Shown here piece after piece: positions 1-14,849 of a stretch of 64,000 nt of DNA. Each line of letters begins with the position of its first letter. Position 1 is the first letter of the stretch. Made by a program: the position numbers and the translations under genes. The stretch is from Eriocheir sinensis (Eukaryota; Arthropoda; Malacostraca; Decapoda; Varunidae). Below the pieces are notes generated by a model. That model saw only the letters and a list, made by a program, of their open reading frames with translations. It searched no databases and was not told the origin of the DNA. Location of the stretch: contig NW_026110839.1 of NCBI RefSeq assembly GCF_024679095.1, positions 1 to 64,000 on the forward strand. The letters run 5' to 3'.

Positions 1-685
1 CAAATTACATATAAAAACAATGTAAATTGTATCATAAAATACACTTAAAATAATGTAAATTTGAATGAAAATATATAAACATATAGACTTAAAATTACTT
101 AAAAATTTAGCTATCAAATATATATATAAAAACACATTAAATAATGTAAATATGTATAAAAAAATATATACAAAACACACAATAAAAATAATGTAAAATC
201 ATTATTGCAAAATAAATACAGAAAATATTAATAAATAATATAAATTCAGTGTATGAAAATTAGATACTAAAATACCCATAAAATAACGCTTTTTTTAATA
301 TATATACGAAAAACAAAAAATATTTGATTTTTGTATTAAAAATAAATAGATATAAAAATACACATATAAATAAGTTTAAATTTCTGAATTGAAATATATA
401 TACAAAATACATAAATAATGTAAATTTGTATCAAAATACATATACAAATACACATATAATAACGTACCAATTAGTATAAAATATATATAAACAAAATACA
501 CATTAAATAATGTAAATACATTATATAAAAAATGTAAAAAAAAATGTTACATAAATAATCACATGTAATCCGTATCAAAATAGAATAGACGATATAAACC
601 AATAAAAATAATGTAAATTTCTATGAGAAAACATATACAAAATACAAATAAATAACGCAAATATCAATAAAATAAAATATATATA
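1..685 (-). repeat. Satellite, A module copy A1 (cut by window edge)
   Basis: AT-rich 45-bp satellite whose monomer consensus reads on the minus strand. It runs right to left from junction J2 near 690 and is the start of an A module, collinear with 9,035 downward, 32,075 downward, and (inverted) 20,658 upward and 54,450 upward. Landmarks are the ACGCAAATATCAAT stretch beside J2 and an ACGCTTTTTTTAATA block near 286. The rest of the copy lies outside the window. I see no gene. Confidence 0.75.
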
Positions 686-694
686 ATATAATAT

Positions 695-2529
<1,835 letters not shown>

Positions 2530-2530
<1 letters not shown>

Positions 2531-2919
2531 TATTTAATACAAATTTACTAATAAATTATTTTGTGTATTTTTATATATTTTTATACAAATTTTTTATTTT
2601 ATTAGTTTTTTGTATATATATTTTCCTACAAATATACATTCTTTTAGAGAAATTTACATATATTTATTTTGATACGAATTTAAATTATTTTATGTATTTT
2701 GTATATATATTTTCTTATGTATTTTACATTATTTTATGTGTATTTTGTATATATATATTTTCATAAGAATTTATGTAATTTTATTGTGTGAAATTCGTAT
2801 ATATTTTGATAAAAAATTCATTATTTTATGTGTTTTTTGCATATCTATTTCAATAAAATCTACCTTGTATTGTAAAGTGTATTTTGTATATTTATTTTAA
2901 CAAATTCAATTATTTAATG

Positions 2920-3002
<83 letters not shown>

Positions 3003-4870
3003 TAAATATGAGGTTATTTTATGGGTATTTTGCATCTTTAATTTTATAAATTTTTTACATTACGTACATATCTTTTATACGTATTTACATTATTTAATGT
3101 GTATTTTGTTTATATATTTTTAAACAAATTTACGTTATATATATGTATTTGAATATATATTTGATACAAATTTACATTATTTTATGTATTTTCTATATTT
3201 ATTTCAATTCAAATTTAAGCTTATTTTATGTGTCTTTGTATATCTATTTTCATACAAATTTAATTATTTTTATTTATTTTGTATATAGTTTTTATACAAT
3301 TTACGTTATTTTTTATGTATTTTGTATATTTATATTCATACAAGTAAACATTCTTTTATTGGCATTTAGTTTATTTATTTTGATGCAATTTACATTATTT
3401 TATGGGTATTTTGTATACATTTTCTTATACGTATTTACTTCATTTTATATTGTATTTTGTATATATATTTTTATAGAAAATCTACGTTGTTTTATGTGTA
3501 TTCTAAATATATATATTTTGAAATCATAAATTTACATTGTTTTATGTGTATTTTGTATAATCTATTTCAATAAATTTACCTTATTGTATGTGCATTTGTA
3601 TATTTATTGTAATACAAATTTAAATATTTTATGTATATTTTTAGTATATATATATTTCATAAAAAAAGCGTTGTTTTATACGGTATTTTGCATCTTTATT
3701 TTCATACAAATTTACATTATTTTATTAATATTCTGTGTATTTATTTTGATACTATTTTACATTATTTTATTTGTGTTTTGTATATATTTTTTATACATAT
3801 TTACATTATTTAATGTGTATTTTCTATATATACTTCATACAAATTTACGTTATTTTAAGTGTATTTGTTTATATTTTCATTCAAATTTACATTATTTTAT
3901 GTGTATTTTGTATATGTATTTTCAATAGAAATTTAACAAGTTTATGTATTTGTATATATATTTTATACAAATTTAAATTATTTTGTGTATTTTGTATAGA
4001 GTTTTATACAAATTTACAATATTTTATGTGTATTTTGTATATCTATTTTCATACAAATACACATTTTTATTGATATTTTTGTTTATTTATTTTGACGCGA
4101 ATTTAATTACATTATTTATCGTGTATTGTATATATATATATATATTTTTATACGTATTTACGTCATTTCATGTGTATTTTGTATATATTTCTATAGAAAT
4201 ATACGTTATTTTATGTGTATTCGTATATATTTTTGAAACAAATATACATTGTTTTTATATGCATTCTGCATATTTTTCAATATAAAATTTACCTTATTGT
4301 ATGTGCATTTTGTATATTAATTTTAATTCAAATTTAATTATTCGTTGTGTATTTTTGTATATGTATTTTTGAAAAAATATGCTTTATTTTATGAGTATTT
4401 TGCATCTTTATTTTCATACAAATTTACATTATTTTCTTGATATTCTGTGTATTTATTTTGATACGATTTTACATTATTCTATATGTATTTTGAATATATA
4501 TTTAATACATATGTACGTTATTTTTGTAGAATTTGTTTTCATTTCATACAAATTACTTTATTTTATGTGTATTTTGTACATGCGATTTAAATACAAATTT
4601 AACTATTTATATGTATACATTTTGTATATCTATTTTCATTCAAATTGAAATTAATTTTGTGTATTTTGTATATATTTTTATTCAAATTTTCGTAATTTTA
4701 TGTGTATTTTGTATATTAATTTCCTACAAATATACGCTCTTTTATCAATTTTATTTATTTATTTTTGTTACGCGAATTTTCATTTTTTTTCAGGTGTATT
4801 TGATATATATATTTTTATACTTATTTTTGTTACAAAATTTTATATGTATTTTGAATATATATTTTCATAG
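2530..4870 (+). repeat. Satellite, D module copy D1 (partial)
   Basis: Plus-oriented satellite collinear with about 50,330-52,485 of D3 and inverted relative to D2 and D4. Landmarks are the AATATGAGGTTATTTTATGGG block after the AT tract (about 3,005), ACATTACGTACATATC near 3,058, and GGTGTATTTGATATAT near 4,795. It lacks the first half of a full D module and ends at junction J1b. No gene is seen. Confidence 0.7.
2925..2999. repeat. (AT)n microsatellite 2
   Basis: About 75 bp of alternating TA inside D1. The homologous monomer near 14,760 and near 50,690 has only a short TATATA stretch here, so the expansion is specific to this copy. Confidence 0.9.
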
Positions 4871-4905
4871 AAATTTACTCTATATGAATATATGTATAGA
4901 AAATA
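4865..4905. repeat. Strand-switch junction J1b (copy 1)
   Basis: Plus-to-minus switch at TTTACTCTATATGAATATATG, followed by minus-oriented satellite. The flanks on both sides match the reverse complement of the junction at 58,890-58,925. The two are inverted copies of one junction 54 kb apart. Confidence 0.7.
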
Positions 4906-7900
4906 CACATGAAATAATCTAAATTCGTATCGAAATAAATGAACAAAATACCGATAAAATAATGTAATTTTGAATGAAAAAATATATAGAAAATACACAT
5001 AAAAAGGAAATAACAATAAATACAAATAAATATATACACATGAAATAATTTGAATTTGAATGAAAATAGATATAAAATAAAAAAATATAAAAAATACATA
5101 CAAAACACAAATAGAATAATGGAAAATCGTATCAAAATAAAGCTTTCTTTACACAGAATATTAATGAAATTATGTAAATTTGTATGAAAATAAAGAAGCA
5201 AAAATACCCATAATAAATAACGCTTTTTTTTTTTTAAATATATATACAAAAATACATAAATTTTTTTATTTGTATTAAAGTAAATATACAAAATACACAT
5301 ACAATAAGGTAAATCCTGTGTTGAGAATAGATATCAAAATACATATAAAACAATGTAAATTTGTCTCAAAATATATACGAATACACATAAGCAATAACAT
5401 TTGTATAAAATATATATACAAAAATACACGTAAAATGAGAGTAACATGCATTATAAAATGTATACAAAATACACATAAAATAAATGTGAGATTCGTATCA
5501 AAATAAATAAACAAAATACCATTAAAAGAATGTGTATTTGTATAAATATACAAAATACACATAAAATAACGTAAATTCCAGCTGTAAAACTATATACAAA
5601 ATACACAGAAGTAATTAAATTCGTATGAAAATATATAAAATACAGATAAAATAAGCTAAATTGAATTTCAAGTGAAATGTATATACAAAATACATAAATA
5701 ATGTAAATTTATATCAAAATATTTATAAAAATACGTATTATAACGTAAATTTTTAAAATATATAAACAAAATACACATTAAGTAATGTAAATGTATAAAA
5801 ATATGTACAAATACACATAATCATGTAACTCAGATCAAACTAAATAAACAAAATAGCAATAAAATAAAAAATTTGTATGAAAGCATATACAAATACATAT
5901 AAAAATAACGCTAATTTCTATAAAATATATGTCCAAAATGAACGTAAAATAAATTAACTTTTTTTTGGATAAAAATATATATACAAACACACATTAAATA
6001 ATGTAAATGCGTAAATTTGTATAAAACTATATAAAAAAATACACAAAAATAATTTAAATTTGTATGAAATCAAATATACAAAAAACACAAAAAATTAGGT
6101 TAATTTCTATTTAAATACAAATACAAAATACAAAAAATAATGTAAATTTTAAAAAAAAATATATAAACAAATGCACATATAATAACGTAAATTTGTATGA
6201 AATATATATACAAAATACTCATTAAATAATGTAAATATGTATAAAAAAATATATACAAAACACAAATAGAATAATGTAAAATCGTATCAAAATATATACA
6301 CAGAATATTAATAAAATAATGTAAATTTGTATGAAAATTAAGATGCAAAATACCTATATAATAACGCATTTTTTTATAAAATTATTGATACCAAAATACA
6401 CATAAAATATTTGAATTTGTATCAAAATAAATATACAAAATGCACATACAATAAGGTAAATTTGTATTGAAATAGATATGCAAAATACATATAAAATAAT
6501 GTAAATTTGTTTCAAAATAAATATGCGAATACACATAAAATAACGTAGATTTCTATTAAAATACATATACAAAATATACATAAAATTAAGTAAATACGTA
6601 TAAAAAAATGTATACAAAATACACATAAAATAATGTAAATTCGTATAAATATAAATAAACAATATAGCAATAAAAGAATGTGTATTTGTATAAATATAAA
6701 TATACAAAATACACATAAAATAACGTAAATTTATATAAAACTATATACATAAAATAACGCAAATTTCTATAAAAATATATGTACAAAATGAACATAAAAT
6801 AAATTTGAATAAAAATATATATACAAAACACACATTAGATAATGTAAATGAGTATAAAAATATGTATACAAAATACCTATGAAATAATCTAAATTCGTAT
6901 CGAATTAAATTAAGAAAATACCAATATAATAATGTAATTTTGGATGAAAATATATATACAAAATACATATAAAATAACCTAAATACAAATACAAATATAC
7001 ACATAAAATAATTTAAAATTGAATGAAATAAATATACAAAATAAACATAAAATAAGGAAAATTTGTACTGAAATATATGAAAAATATACATAAAATAATA
7101 TAAATTTGTATGAAAATATATACAAATACACATTATATAACATGAATTTGTATAAAATTTGTATCAAAATATACTTATACACACAATAAAATAACGTAAT
7201 TTTTTATGAAAATGTATATACAAAATTCATAAAATAATTTAAATACGTAGAAAAATATATATACAAAAAATACATAAAATAATGTAAATATGTATGAAAA
7301 TATATAAACAAATACACATGAAATAATGTAAATTTGGATAAAATATATATACAAAATGAACATTAAATAATGTAAATATGTATAAAAATATATATATACA
7401 AAAAACACATAGAATAATGTTAAATCGTATCAAAATAAATAAAGAGAATATCAATATAATAATGTAAATTTGTATGAAAATAAAGATGCAAAATATCCAT
7501 ATAATAACGCATATTTGCATAAAAATATATATACAAAAATACATATAAAATAATTAAATTTGTATTAAAATAAATATACAAAATGCACGTACAATAAAGT
7601 AAATTTGTATTGAAATAGATATGCAAAATACACATTAATAATGTAAATTTGTATCAAAATATATATACGAATACTTATAAAATAGAGTAAATTTCTATGA
7701 AAATATACATACAAAATAGATATACAAAATACACATATAACTAGTTAAATTTGTATTTAAATACATGTACAAAAAACACATAAAATAATGTAGATTTGTA
7801 TGAAATGAAAACAAATACATTTTATATAAAAAATATATACAAAATACACATAGCATAATGTAAAAACATATCAAAATAAATACACAGAATATCAATAAAA

Positions 7901-9035
7901 TAATGTAAATATGTATGAAAATAAAGATGCAAAATACCCATAAAATAAAGCATATTTTTATAAAAATACATTTACAAAAATACACACAGATTAATCAAAT
8001 TTGTATTAAAATTAATATACAAAATGCACATACAATAAGGTAAATTTGTATTGAAAAAATATGAAAATACACATAAAATAATGTAAATTTGTTTCAAAAT
8101 ATATATATACGAATACACATAAAATAACGCAGATTTCTATAGAAATATATATACACAATACACTTGAAATAATGTAAATACGTATAAAAATATATTTACA
8201 AAATACACATTAAATAATGTTAATTCGTGTCAAAATAAATAAACAAAATATCATGAAAAGAATGTGTATTTGTATGAAAATAGATATACAAAATACACAT
8301 AAAATAACCTAAATTTGTATAAAACTATATACAAAAATACACAAAAATAATTTAAACTTGTATGAAAATAAATATACAAAAAACATATAAAAATAGGTAA
8401 ATTTGTATTAAAATACATATACAAAATACACATAAAATAAAGTAAATTTGAATGAAAATATATAAACATATAGACTAAAAATAACGTAAATTTGTATCAA
8501 ATATATATACAAAAAAACATTAAATAATTTAAATATGTATAAAAAAATATATACAAAACACAAATAAAATAATGTAAAATCGTATCAAAATAAATACAGA
8601 AAATATTAATAAAATAATGTAAATTTGTATGAAAATTAAGATGCAAAATACCCATAAAATAACGCAATTTTATAAAAATATATATACTAAAAAACATAAA
8701 ATATTTGATTTTGTATTAAAATAAATAGATATACAAATTACACATAAAATAAGCTAAATTTGAATTGAAATATATATACAAAATACATAAAATAATGTAA
8801 ATTTGTATCAAAATACCTATACAAATACACATATAATAACGTAAATTTGTATAAAAATATATAAACAAAATGCACATTAAATAATGTAAATACGTATAAA
8901 AAAATGTACAAAATACACAAATAATCATGTAATTCGTATCAGAATAAATAGACAAAATACCAATAAAATAATGTAAATTTCTATGAGAAAACATATACAA
9001 AATACACATATTTAACGCAAATATCAATAAAAATA
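4890..9035 (-). repeat. Satellite, A module copy A2 with J1b-side extension
   Basis: Minus-oriented satellite running from J2 near 9,040 down to J1b. It is an inverted counterpart of 54,450-58,905. Matching landmarks, read as the reverse complement, include ATGGATATTTTGCATC (near 7,485), the GATACCAAAATAC block near 6,388, and the GTTCATTTTGGACATAT block near 5,930. It is somewhat shorter than the 54-59 kb copy. No gene is seen. Confidence 0.7.
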
Positions 9036-9063
9036 TATATAATATAATATATTTTTATACATA
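9019..9063. repeat. Strand-switch junction J2 (copy 2)
   Basis: Minus-to-plus switch with the core ATATATAATATAATATATTT, flanked left by ACGCAAATATCAAT and right by AAATATTTAATGTATATT. Both flanks are as in copy 1. Confidence 0.8.
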
Positions 9064-9936
9064 TTTAAAATATTTAATGTATATTTTGTATATATATTTT
9101 ATCCAAATTTACGTGATTTTATATGTATTTGTTTATATATTTTCATACAAATTTACATTATTTTATGTGAGTTTTGTAAATGTATTTCAATACAAATTTG
9201 CCTAAATTTATGTGTATTTTGCATATCTATTTACAAACAAACAATTATTTTGTGTATTTTGTATATATTTTATACAAATTTTAGTTATTTTATTTGTTTT
9301 TGTATATATATTTTCTAAATATACATTCTTTTATTGAATATCGTGTATCTAATTTTTTAATTTACATTATTTTATGTATTTGTATATATATTTTCTACGT
9401 ATTTAAACTATTTTATGTGTATTTATATATACATTTTCATAAAAATTTACGTTATTTTATTGTGTGTATTCGTATATATTTTGAATCAAATTTCATACAA
9501 TTTATGTTATTTTATGTGTATTTGTATATATATTTTCATAGAAATTTATATTATTACATGGTAATTCGTACATATATTTTATTACAAATTTACCCTTGTG
9601 TATGTTTATTTTGTATATTTATTTCATTCGATTTTAAATTATTTAATGTGTATATTTGTATTATTATTTAGGTTATTTTATGTGTTTTTATATATATTTT
9701 CATCCAAAATTACATTATTTTATTGTTATTTCTTAATTTAACTCGATACGAATTTAGATTATTTCATAGGTATTTTGTATACATATTTTTATACTCATTT
9801 ACATTATATAATGTGTGTTTTGTATATATTTTTTTATGCAAACTAATTTTATGTGCATTTTTGCACATATATTTTTATAGAAACTTAAAACGTTATTTTA
9901 TGTGTATTTTGTATATGTTTTCTCATACAAATTTAC
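9045..9936 (+). repeat. Satellite, B module copy B2, left part
   Basis: Plus-oriented B-module satellite collinear with 700-1,560 and inverted relative to about 53,590-54,430. It ends at TCTCATACAAATTTAC, where the retrotransposon insertion begins. No gene is seen. Confidence 0.7.
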
Positions 9937-9948
9937 TTTATTTATTTT
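9937..9948. repeat. Candidate target-site duplication, left copy
   Basis: TTTATTTATTTT directly before the poly-T run at the 3' end of the minus-strand retroelement. The same 12 bases follow the other end at 12,157-12,168. The flanks are low-complexity, so part of the match could be chance. Confidence 0.5.
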
Positions 9949-9965
9949 TTTTTTTTTTTTTTTTT
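9945..9965 (-). other. Poly(A) tail of the retrotransposon
   Basis: Twenty-one T on the plus strand, which is poly(A) at the 3' end of the minus-strand element. The first few T are shared with the candidate target-site duplication. Coding remnants reach to within a few tens of bases of this run, so the 3' untranslated region is very short. Confidence 0.85.
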
Positions 9966-10075
9966 ACAGCAAAGGAGACAGCTCAAGGGCACAAAAAAGT
10001 AAACATTAATAAAAAAAAAAAAGCCCGCTACTCGCTGCTCCTAAAAAGAATCCAAAGGGGTGGCCGAAAGATAAG

Positions 10076-10297
10076 TCAGTTTCGGGAGGAGAGGTGTCCT
10101 GATACCCTCCTCTTGAAAGAGTTCAAGTCGTAGGCAGGAGGAAATACAGATGAAGGAAGATTGTTCCAGAGTTTACCAGCGTGAGGGATGAAAGAGTGAA
10201 GATGCTGGTTAACTCTTGCATAAGGGGTTTGGACAGTATAGGGATGAGCATGAGTAGAAAGTCGAGTGCAGCGGGGCCGCGGGAGGGGGGGAGGCAT
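10076..10297 (-). pseudogene. RT protein remnant: C-terminal domain
   Basis: An open stretch of 73 codons starts with a proline-rich segment (MPPPLPRPRCTRLS) and continues into ARVNQHLHSFIPHAGKLWNN. The pattern 'SFIP...G.LWN.LP...' is typical of the C-terminus of Jockey/CR1-type reverse transcriptases. The ATG is internal to the original protein and is not a start. The frame is entered by a shift near 10,350 and ends in a stop near 10,076. Coding potential continues in another frame toward the poly(A) tail (a run of Phe codons opposite the A-rich stretch at 10,008-10,022). It is a fragment of a dead element. Confidence 0.75.
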
Positions 10298-10344
10298 GCA
10301 GTTAGCAAGTTCAGAAGAGCAGTCAGCGTGGAAATATCGATAGA

Positions 10345-10527
10345 AGATAGAAGAGAGGCAACATTGCGGCGGAATTTAAGAGGTAGAAGACTATCAGTAT
10401 GAGGAGGAGAGCTGATGAGACGAAGAGCCTTTGCCTCCACTCTGTCCAGAAGAGCTGTGTGGTGGAGCCCCCACACATGAGATGCATACTCCATACGAGG
10501 GCGGACAAGGCCCTGTATGGACAGCAA
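10345..10527 (-). pseudogene. RT protein remnant: thumb / post-catalytic region
   Basis: This frame reads LVRPRMEYASHVWG, then TALLDRVEAKALRLISSPP and FRRNVASL. The block 'R..MEYASHVWG......L..(V/I)..KA.RLI' is the conserved region after the fingers/palm in Jockey and CR1-type elements. Meaningful homology stops near 10,350, where it moves to the frame used by the C-terminal piece. The rest of this open frame, down to about 10,123, is out-of-frame sequence. The preceding segment, SLTKSASSRLGVLYRLRQFF, is in a different frame at about 10,535-10,600. Confidence 0.75.
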
Positions 10528-10614
10528 CTGTGCAGGGGAGGAAGAACTGGCGGAGACGGTACAGAACGCCCAGCCTCGAGGAAGCTGATTTAGTAAGAGA
10601 TGAGATATGAAGTT

Positions 10615-10974
10615 TCAGTTGAGATTTTGAGTTAAGGATAGACCGAGGATGTTTAGTGTTGAGGAAGGTGATAGCTGGGTGTTGTCAAAGAATAGGGGAT
10701 AGTTATTTGGAAGATTGTGTCGAGTGGATAGGTGGAGAAACTGTGTTTTTGAGGCGTAGAAGGACACCAGGTTCTTCTTGCCCCAATCGGAAATAATAGA
10801 AAGGTCTGAGGCTAAGCGTTCTGCAGCCTCCAGCCTTGAGTCGTTAAGTTCCTGTAGGGTGGGTCTTCTATTAAAAAAAGTTGTGTAATGCAGAGTGGAA
10901 TCATCGGCGTAGGACTGGATAGGACAGTTCGGTTTGGAAAGAAGATCATCAATGAACAACAGAAAAAGAGTGAG
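10615..10974 (-). pseudogene. RT palm with YADD catalytic motif (frameshifted)
   Basis: This frame carries LTLFLLFIDDLLS, then SYADDSTLHY. The catalytic YADD is encoded at 10,900-10,911, so both metal-binding aspartates are intact. Downstream is RLASDLSIISDWGKKNLVSF followed by KTQFLHLSTRHNLP and STLNILGLSLTQNLN, the usual order for Jockey/CR1 palm and thumb. The frame is entered by a single-base shift at about 10,972, just after the GVPQGSVL motif, which lies in the neighbouring frame. It ends at a TGA near 10,613, probably from a one-base loss after the conserved Asn. Confidence 0.85.
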
Positions 10975-11170
10975 ATAGGACAGAACCCTGTGGGACACCA
11001 CTGTTAATAGATTTAGGGAAGAACAGTGACCGTCTACCACGGCAAATACAACGGTCAGAAAGGAAACTGGAGATAAAGTTACAGAGAGAAGGATAGAAAC
11101 CGTAGGAGGGTAGTTTAGAAAGCAAAGATTTGTGCCAGACCCTATCAAAAAGCTTTGATATGTCCAGCGC
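10975..11170 (-). pseudogene. RT palm: DISK motif A and GVPQGSVL block
   Basis: One continuous frame reads ALDISKLFDRVWHK at about 11,129-11,170, then LPSYGFYPSLCNFISSFLSD, and ends with SGVPQGSVL at about 10,977-11,003. The first is RT motif A with its catalytic Asp, where family members normally have Ala-Phe after the Lys and this copy has Leu-Phe. The last is the conserved block before YADD. It starts after a frameshift near 11,185. Residue order and spacing match a non-LTR reverse transcriptase. Confidence 0.85.
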
Positions 11171-11185
11171 AATAGCAAAGTTTCA

Positions 11186-11591
11186 CCGAAACGGCAAAGA
11201 GAGGATGACCAAGAGACAGTTAAGAAGCCTAGGAGATCACCACTAGACCGCCCCTTGCGGAACCCATACTGGCGAGCAGATAGAAGGTCAGCCCTGGAAA
11301 GGTGCTGTTGAATCTTACGGTTGGGATTGATTCAAAAGCTTTAGATGAACAAGAAAGTAAAGCAATAGGACGGTAGTTTGAGGGATTGGAGCGGTCACCT
11401 GTCTTAGGTACAGGCTGTGTGAGCATACTTCCAGCAAGAAGGAAAGGTAGATGTTGACAGGCAGAGGCGAAAGAGTTTGACCAGGCAGGGTGACAGCACG
11501 GAGGCACAGTTTTTTTAAGGACAATGGGAGGCACTCCATCAGGTCCATAAGCCTTCTGAGGATTGAGGCCAGAGGGCATAGAAAACATCAT
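11186..11591 (-). pseudogene. RT fingers remnant (GPDGVPP, NYRPIALLS, GFRKGRS)
   Basis: The segment begins in the AYGPDGVPPIVLK block (GPDGVPP at about 11,526-11,546). It then moves to another frame at a seven-A run (about 11,513-11,519) for NCASVLSPCLVKLFRLCLST, and returns for PVPKTGDRSNPSNYRPIALL (NYRPIALLS at about 11,352-11,378). After a further shift near 11,330 the frame reads QYGFRKGRSSGDLLGFL (about 11,224-11,271). These are the N-terminal RT blocks in the usual order, but no single frame holds them all. Confidence 0.8.
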
Positions 11592-11866
11592 TTTGAAGAA
11601 TCTTTATAACAGGCATAAAGGAGTCAGAGGGGGATGGTGGGAGGAATATGCCCAGAATCGTCCAGAGTGGAGTTTTTAGAAAAAGTTTGAGAGAAGAGTT
11701 CAGCCTTAGAGATAGATGAGACGGCAGTGTTGCCGTCAGGACTGAGGAGTGGAGGGAAAGATGAAGAAGTGAAGTTGGAGGAGATGTTTTGGCTAGATGC
11801 CAGAAGTCACGGGAAGAGTTAGAGAAAGCAAGGTTTGACATTTTCTATTAATGAAAGAATTTTTGG
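11592..11866 (-). pseudogene. Linker upstream of the RT domain (frameshifted)
   Basis: Starting near 11,841, SNSSRDFWHLAK is followed one frame over by LLSPDGNTAVSSISKAELFS and SKNSTLDDSGHIPP. It then returns near 11,626 to SDSFMPVIKILQNDVFYAL, just before the fingers region. The tryptophan-containing 'FW.L.K' segment and the 'DG...........KAELF...F' segment are standard in the endonuclease-RT linker of Jockey/CR1-type proteins. At least three shifts fall in this stretch. Confidence 0.7.
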
Positions 11867-12155
11867 TTAGTCGGAGAATAGATTTGCACGATTTCGGGCA
11901 GAAATGTAAAGTTCATAATTAGCATTAGTTTGAAGGCTCTGGTATCTTTTGTAAGCTACCTCTCTATCATTGACAGCACGAGAACAAGCGTGATTAAACC
12001 AAGGCTGTTTAGCGTGAGGAGTAGAGAAAGAACGAGGAATGTATGCCTCCATTCAAGAGACAATCACCTCTGTGATGAGCTGAGCACACACAGAGGTCTC
12101 TATCCTGGAAGCAATAATCATTCCACGGGAAATCGGAAAAGTACATCCTCAGGTC
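11867..12155 (-). pseudogene. 5' end of retained coding region (endonuclease-RT linker)
   Basis: The retained protein begins in mid-linker with DLRMYFSDFPWNDYCF (about 12,108-12,155). A shift follows, then LITEVIVS ends at an in-frame TGA at 12,053-12,055. The reading continues at once as MEAYIPRSFS with PWFNHACSRAV, where the Trp-Phe pair lies at about 12,000. The ATG at 12,050-12,052 is internal and is not a start. The frame fails again near 11,888. Nothing of the apurinic-type endonuclease remains. Confidence 0.75.
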
Positions 12156-12156
12156 G

Positions 12157-12168
12157 TTTATTTATTTT
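12157..12168. repeat. Candidate target-site duplication, right copy
   Basis: TTTATTTATTTT immediately after the 5' end of the minus-strand element. It is part of the native satellite word GTTTATTTATTTTGATACG found throughout the array, so this copy is certainly original satellite. The left copy is the inferred duplicate. Confidence 0.5.
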
Positions 12169-13325
<1,157 letters not shown>

Positions 13326-13334
<9 letters not shown>

Positions 13335-13354
13335 ATATAGAGTAAATTTCTATG
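13326..13354. repeat. Strand-switch junction J1a (copy 1)
   Basis: Plus-to-minus switch at GTATATACATATAGAGTAAA. It is identical or nearly so at 33,174, 34,609 and 43,809, and as the reverse complement at 52,472-52,500. Confidence 0.8.
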
Positions 13355-13662
13355 AAAATATATATTCAAAATACATATAAAATTATGTAAATAAGTATAA
13401 AAATATATATATGAAATACACCTAAAAAAATTAAAATTCGTATCAAAATAAATAAACAAAATTCCGATAAAACAACGTATATTTGAAGGAAAATAAATAT
13501 ACAAAATACACATAAAATTACGAAAATTTGAATAAAAATATACAAAAAAACAAAAAAATAAATTTCAATTTGTATGAAAATAAATATACAAAATACACAT
13601 ATAATTAGTTAAATTTGTATTTAAATACATGTACAAAATACACATAAAATAACGTAAATTTG
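13335..13662 (-). repeat. Satellite, D module fragment
   Basis: Minus-oriented satellite leaving J1a, matching the last part of D (inverted relative to about 52,160-52,488 and collinear with 43,820 and 58,910 onward). It has ACATGTATTT-type words near 13,630 and TCCGATAAAACAACG near 13,463. It is cut off at 13,662, where orientation flips within a D module. No gene is seen. Confidence 0.7.
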
Positions 13663-14848
<1,186 letters not shown>

Positions 14849-14849
14849 A

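Larger units (their letters stand above)
9945..12156 (-). mobile_element. 5'-truncated non-LTR (LINE) retrotransposon, Jockey-like
   Basis: This is the only block of normal GC content in the window. On the minus strand it encodes broken pieces of a linker, a reverse transcriptase with YADD, and a C-terminal region, and it ends in a 21-base poly(A) tail (poly-T at 9,945-9,965 on the plus strand). The endonuclease domain expected upstream of the RT is missing. The 5' end falls in the linker, as usual for incomplete target-primed reverse transcription. Flanking 12-bp repeats and empty paralogous sites support a real insertion. The motif set fits the Jockey/CR1 group of non-LTR elements, and the poly(A) end favours Jockey. 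I recall very similar proteins as abundant in decapod crabs, but could not check. It cannot be autonomous. Confidence 0.9.

Noticed and set aside
10008..10022. Internal A run as a second poly(A) tail or nested insertion
   Set aside because: On the coding strand it is a T run read as Phe codons near the C-terminus, and RT-protein homology continues beyond it to the real tail.
10123..10344. Continuation of the thumb-region open frame toward the element's 3' end
   Set aside because: Homology leaves this frame near 10,350. The rest is leucine/serine-rich out-of-frame sequence, and the real C-terminus is in the next frame.
10181..10593. Plus-strand open frames opposite the retrotransposon
   Set aside because: They are antisense shadows. 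The minus strand carries recognisable RT motifs in the same interval.
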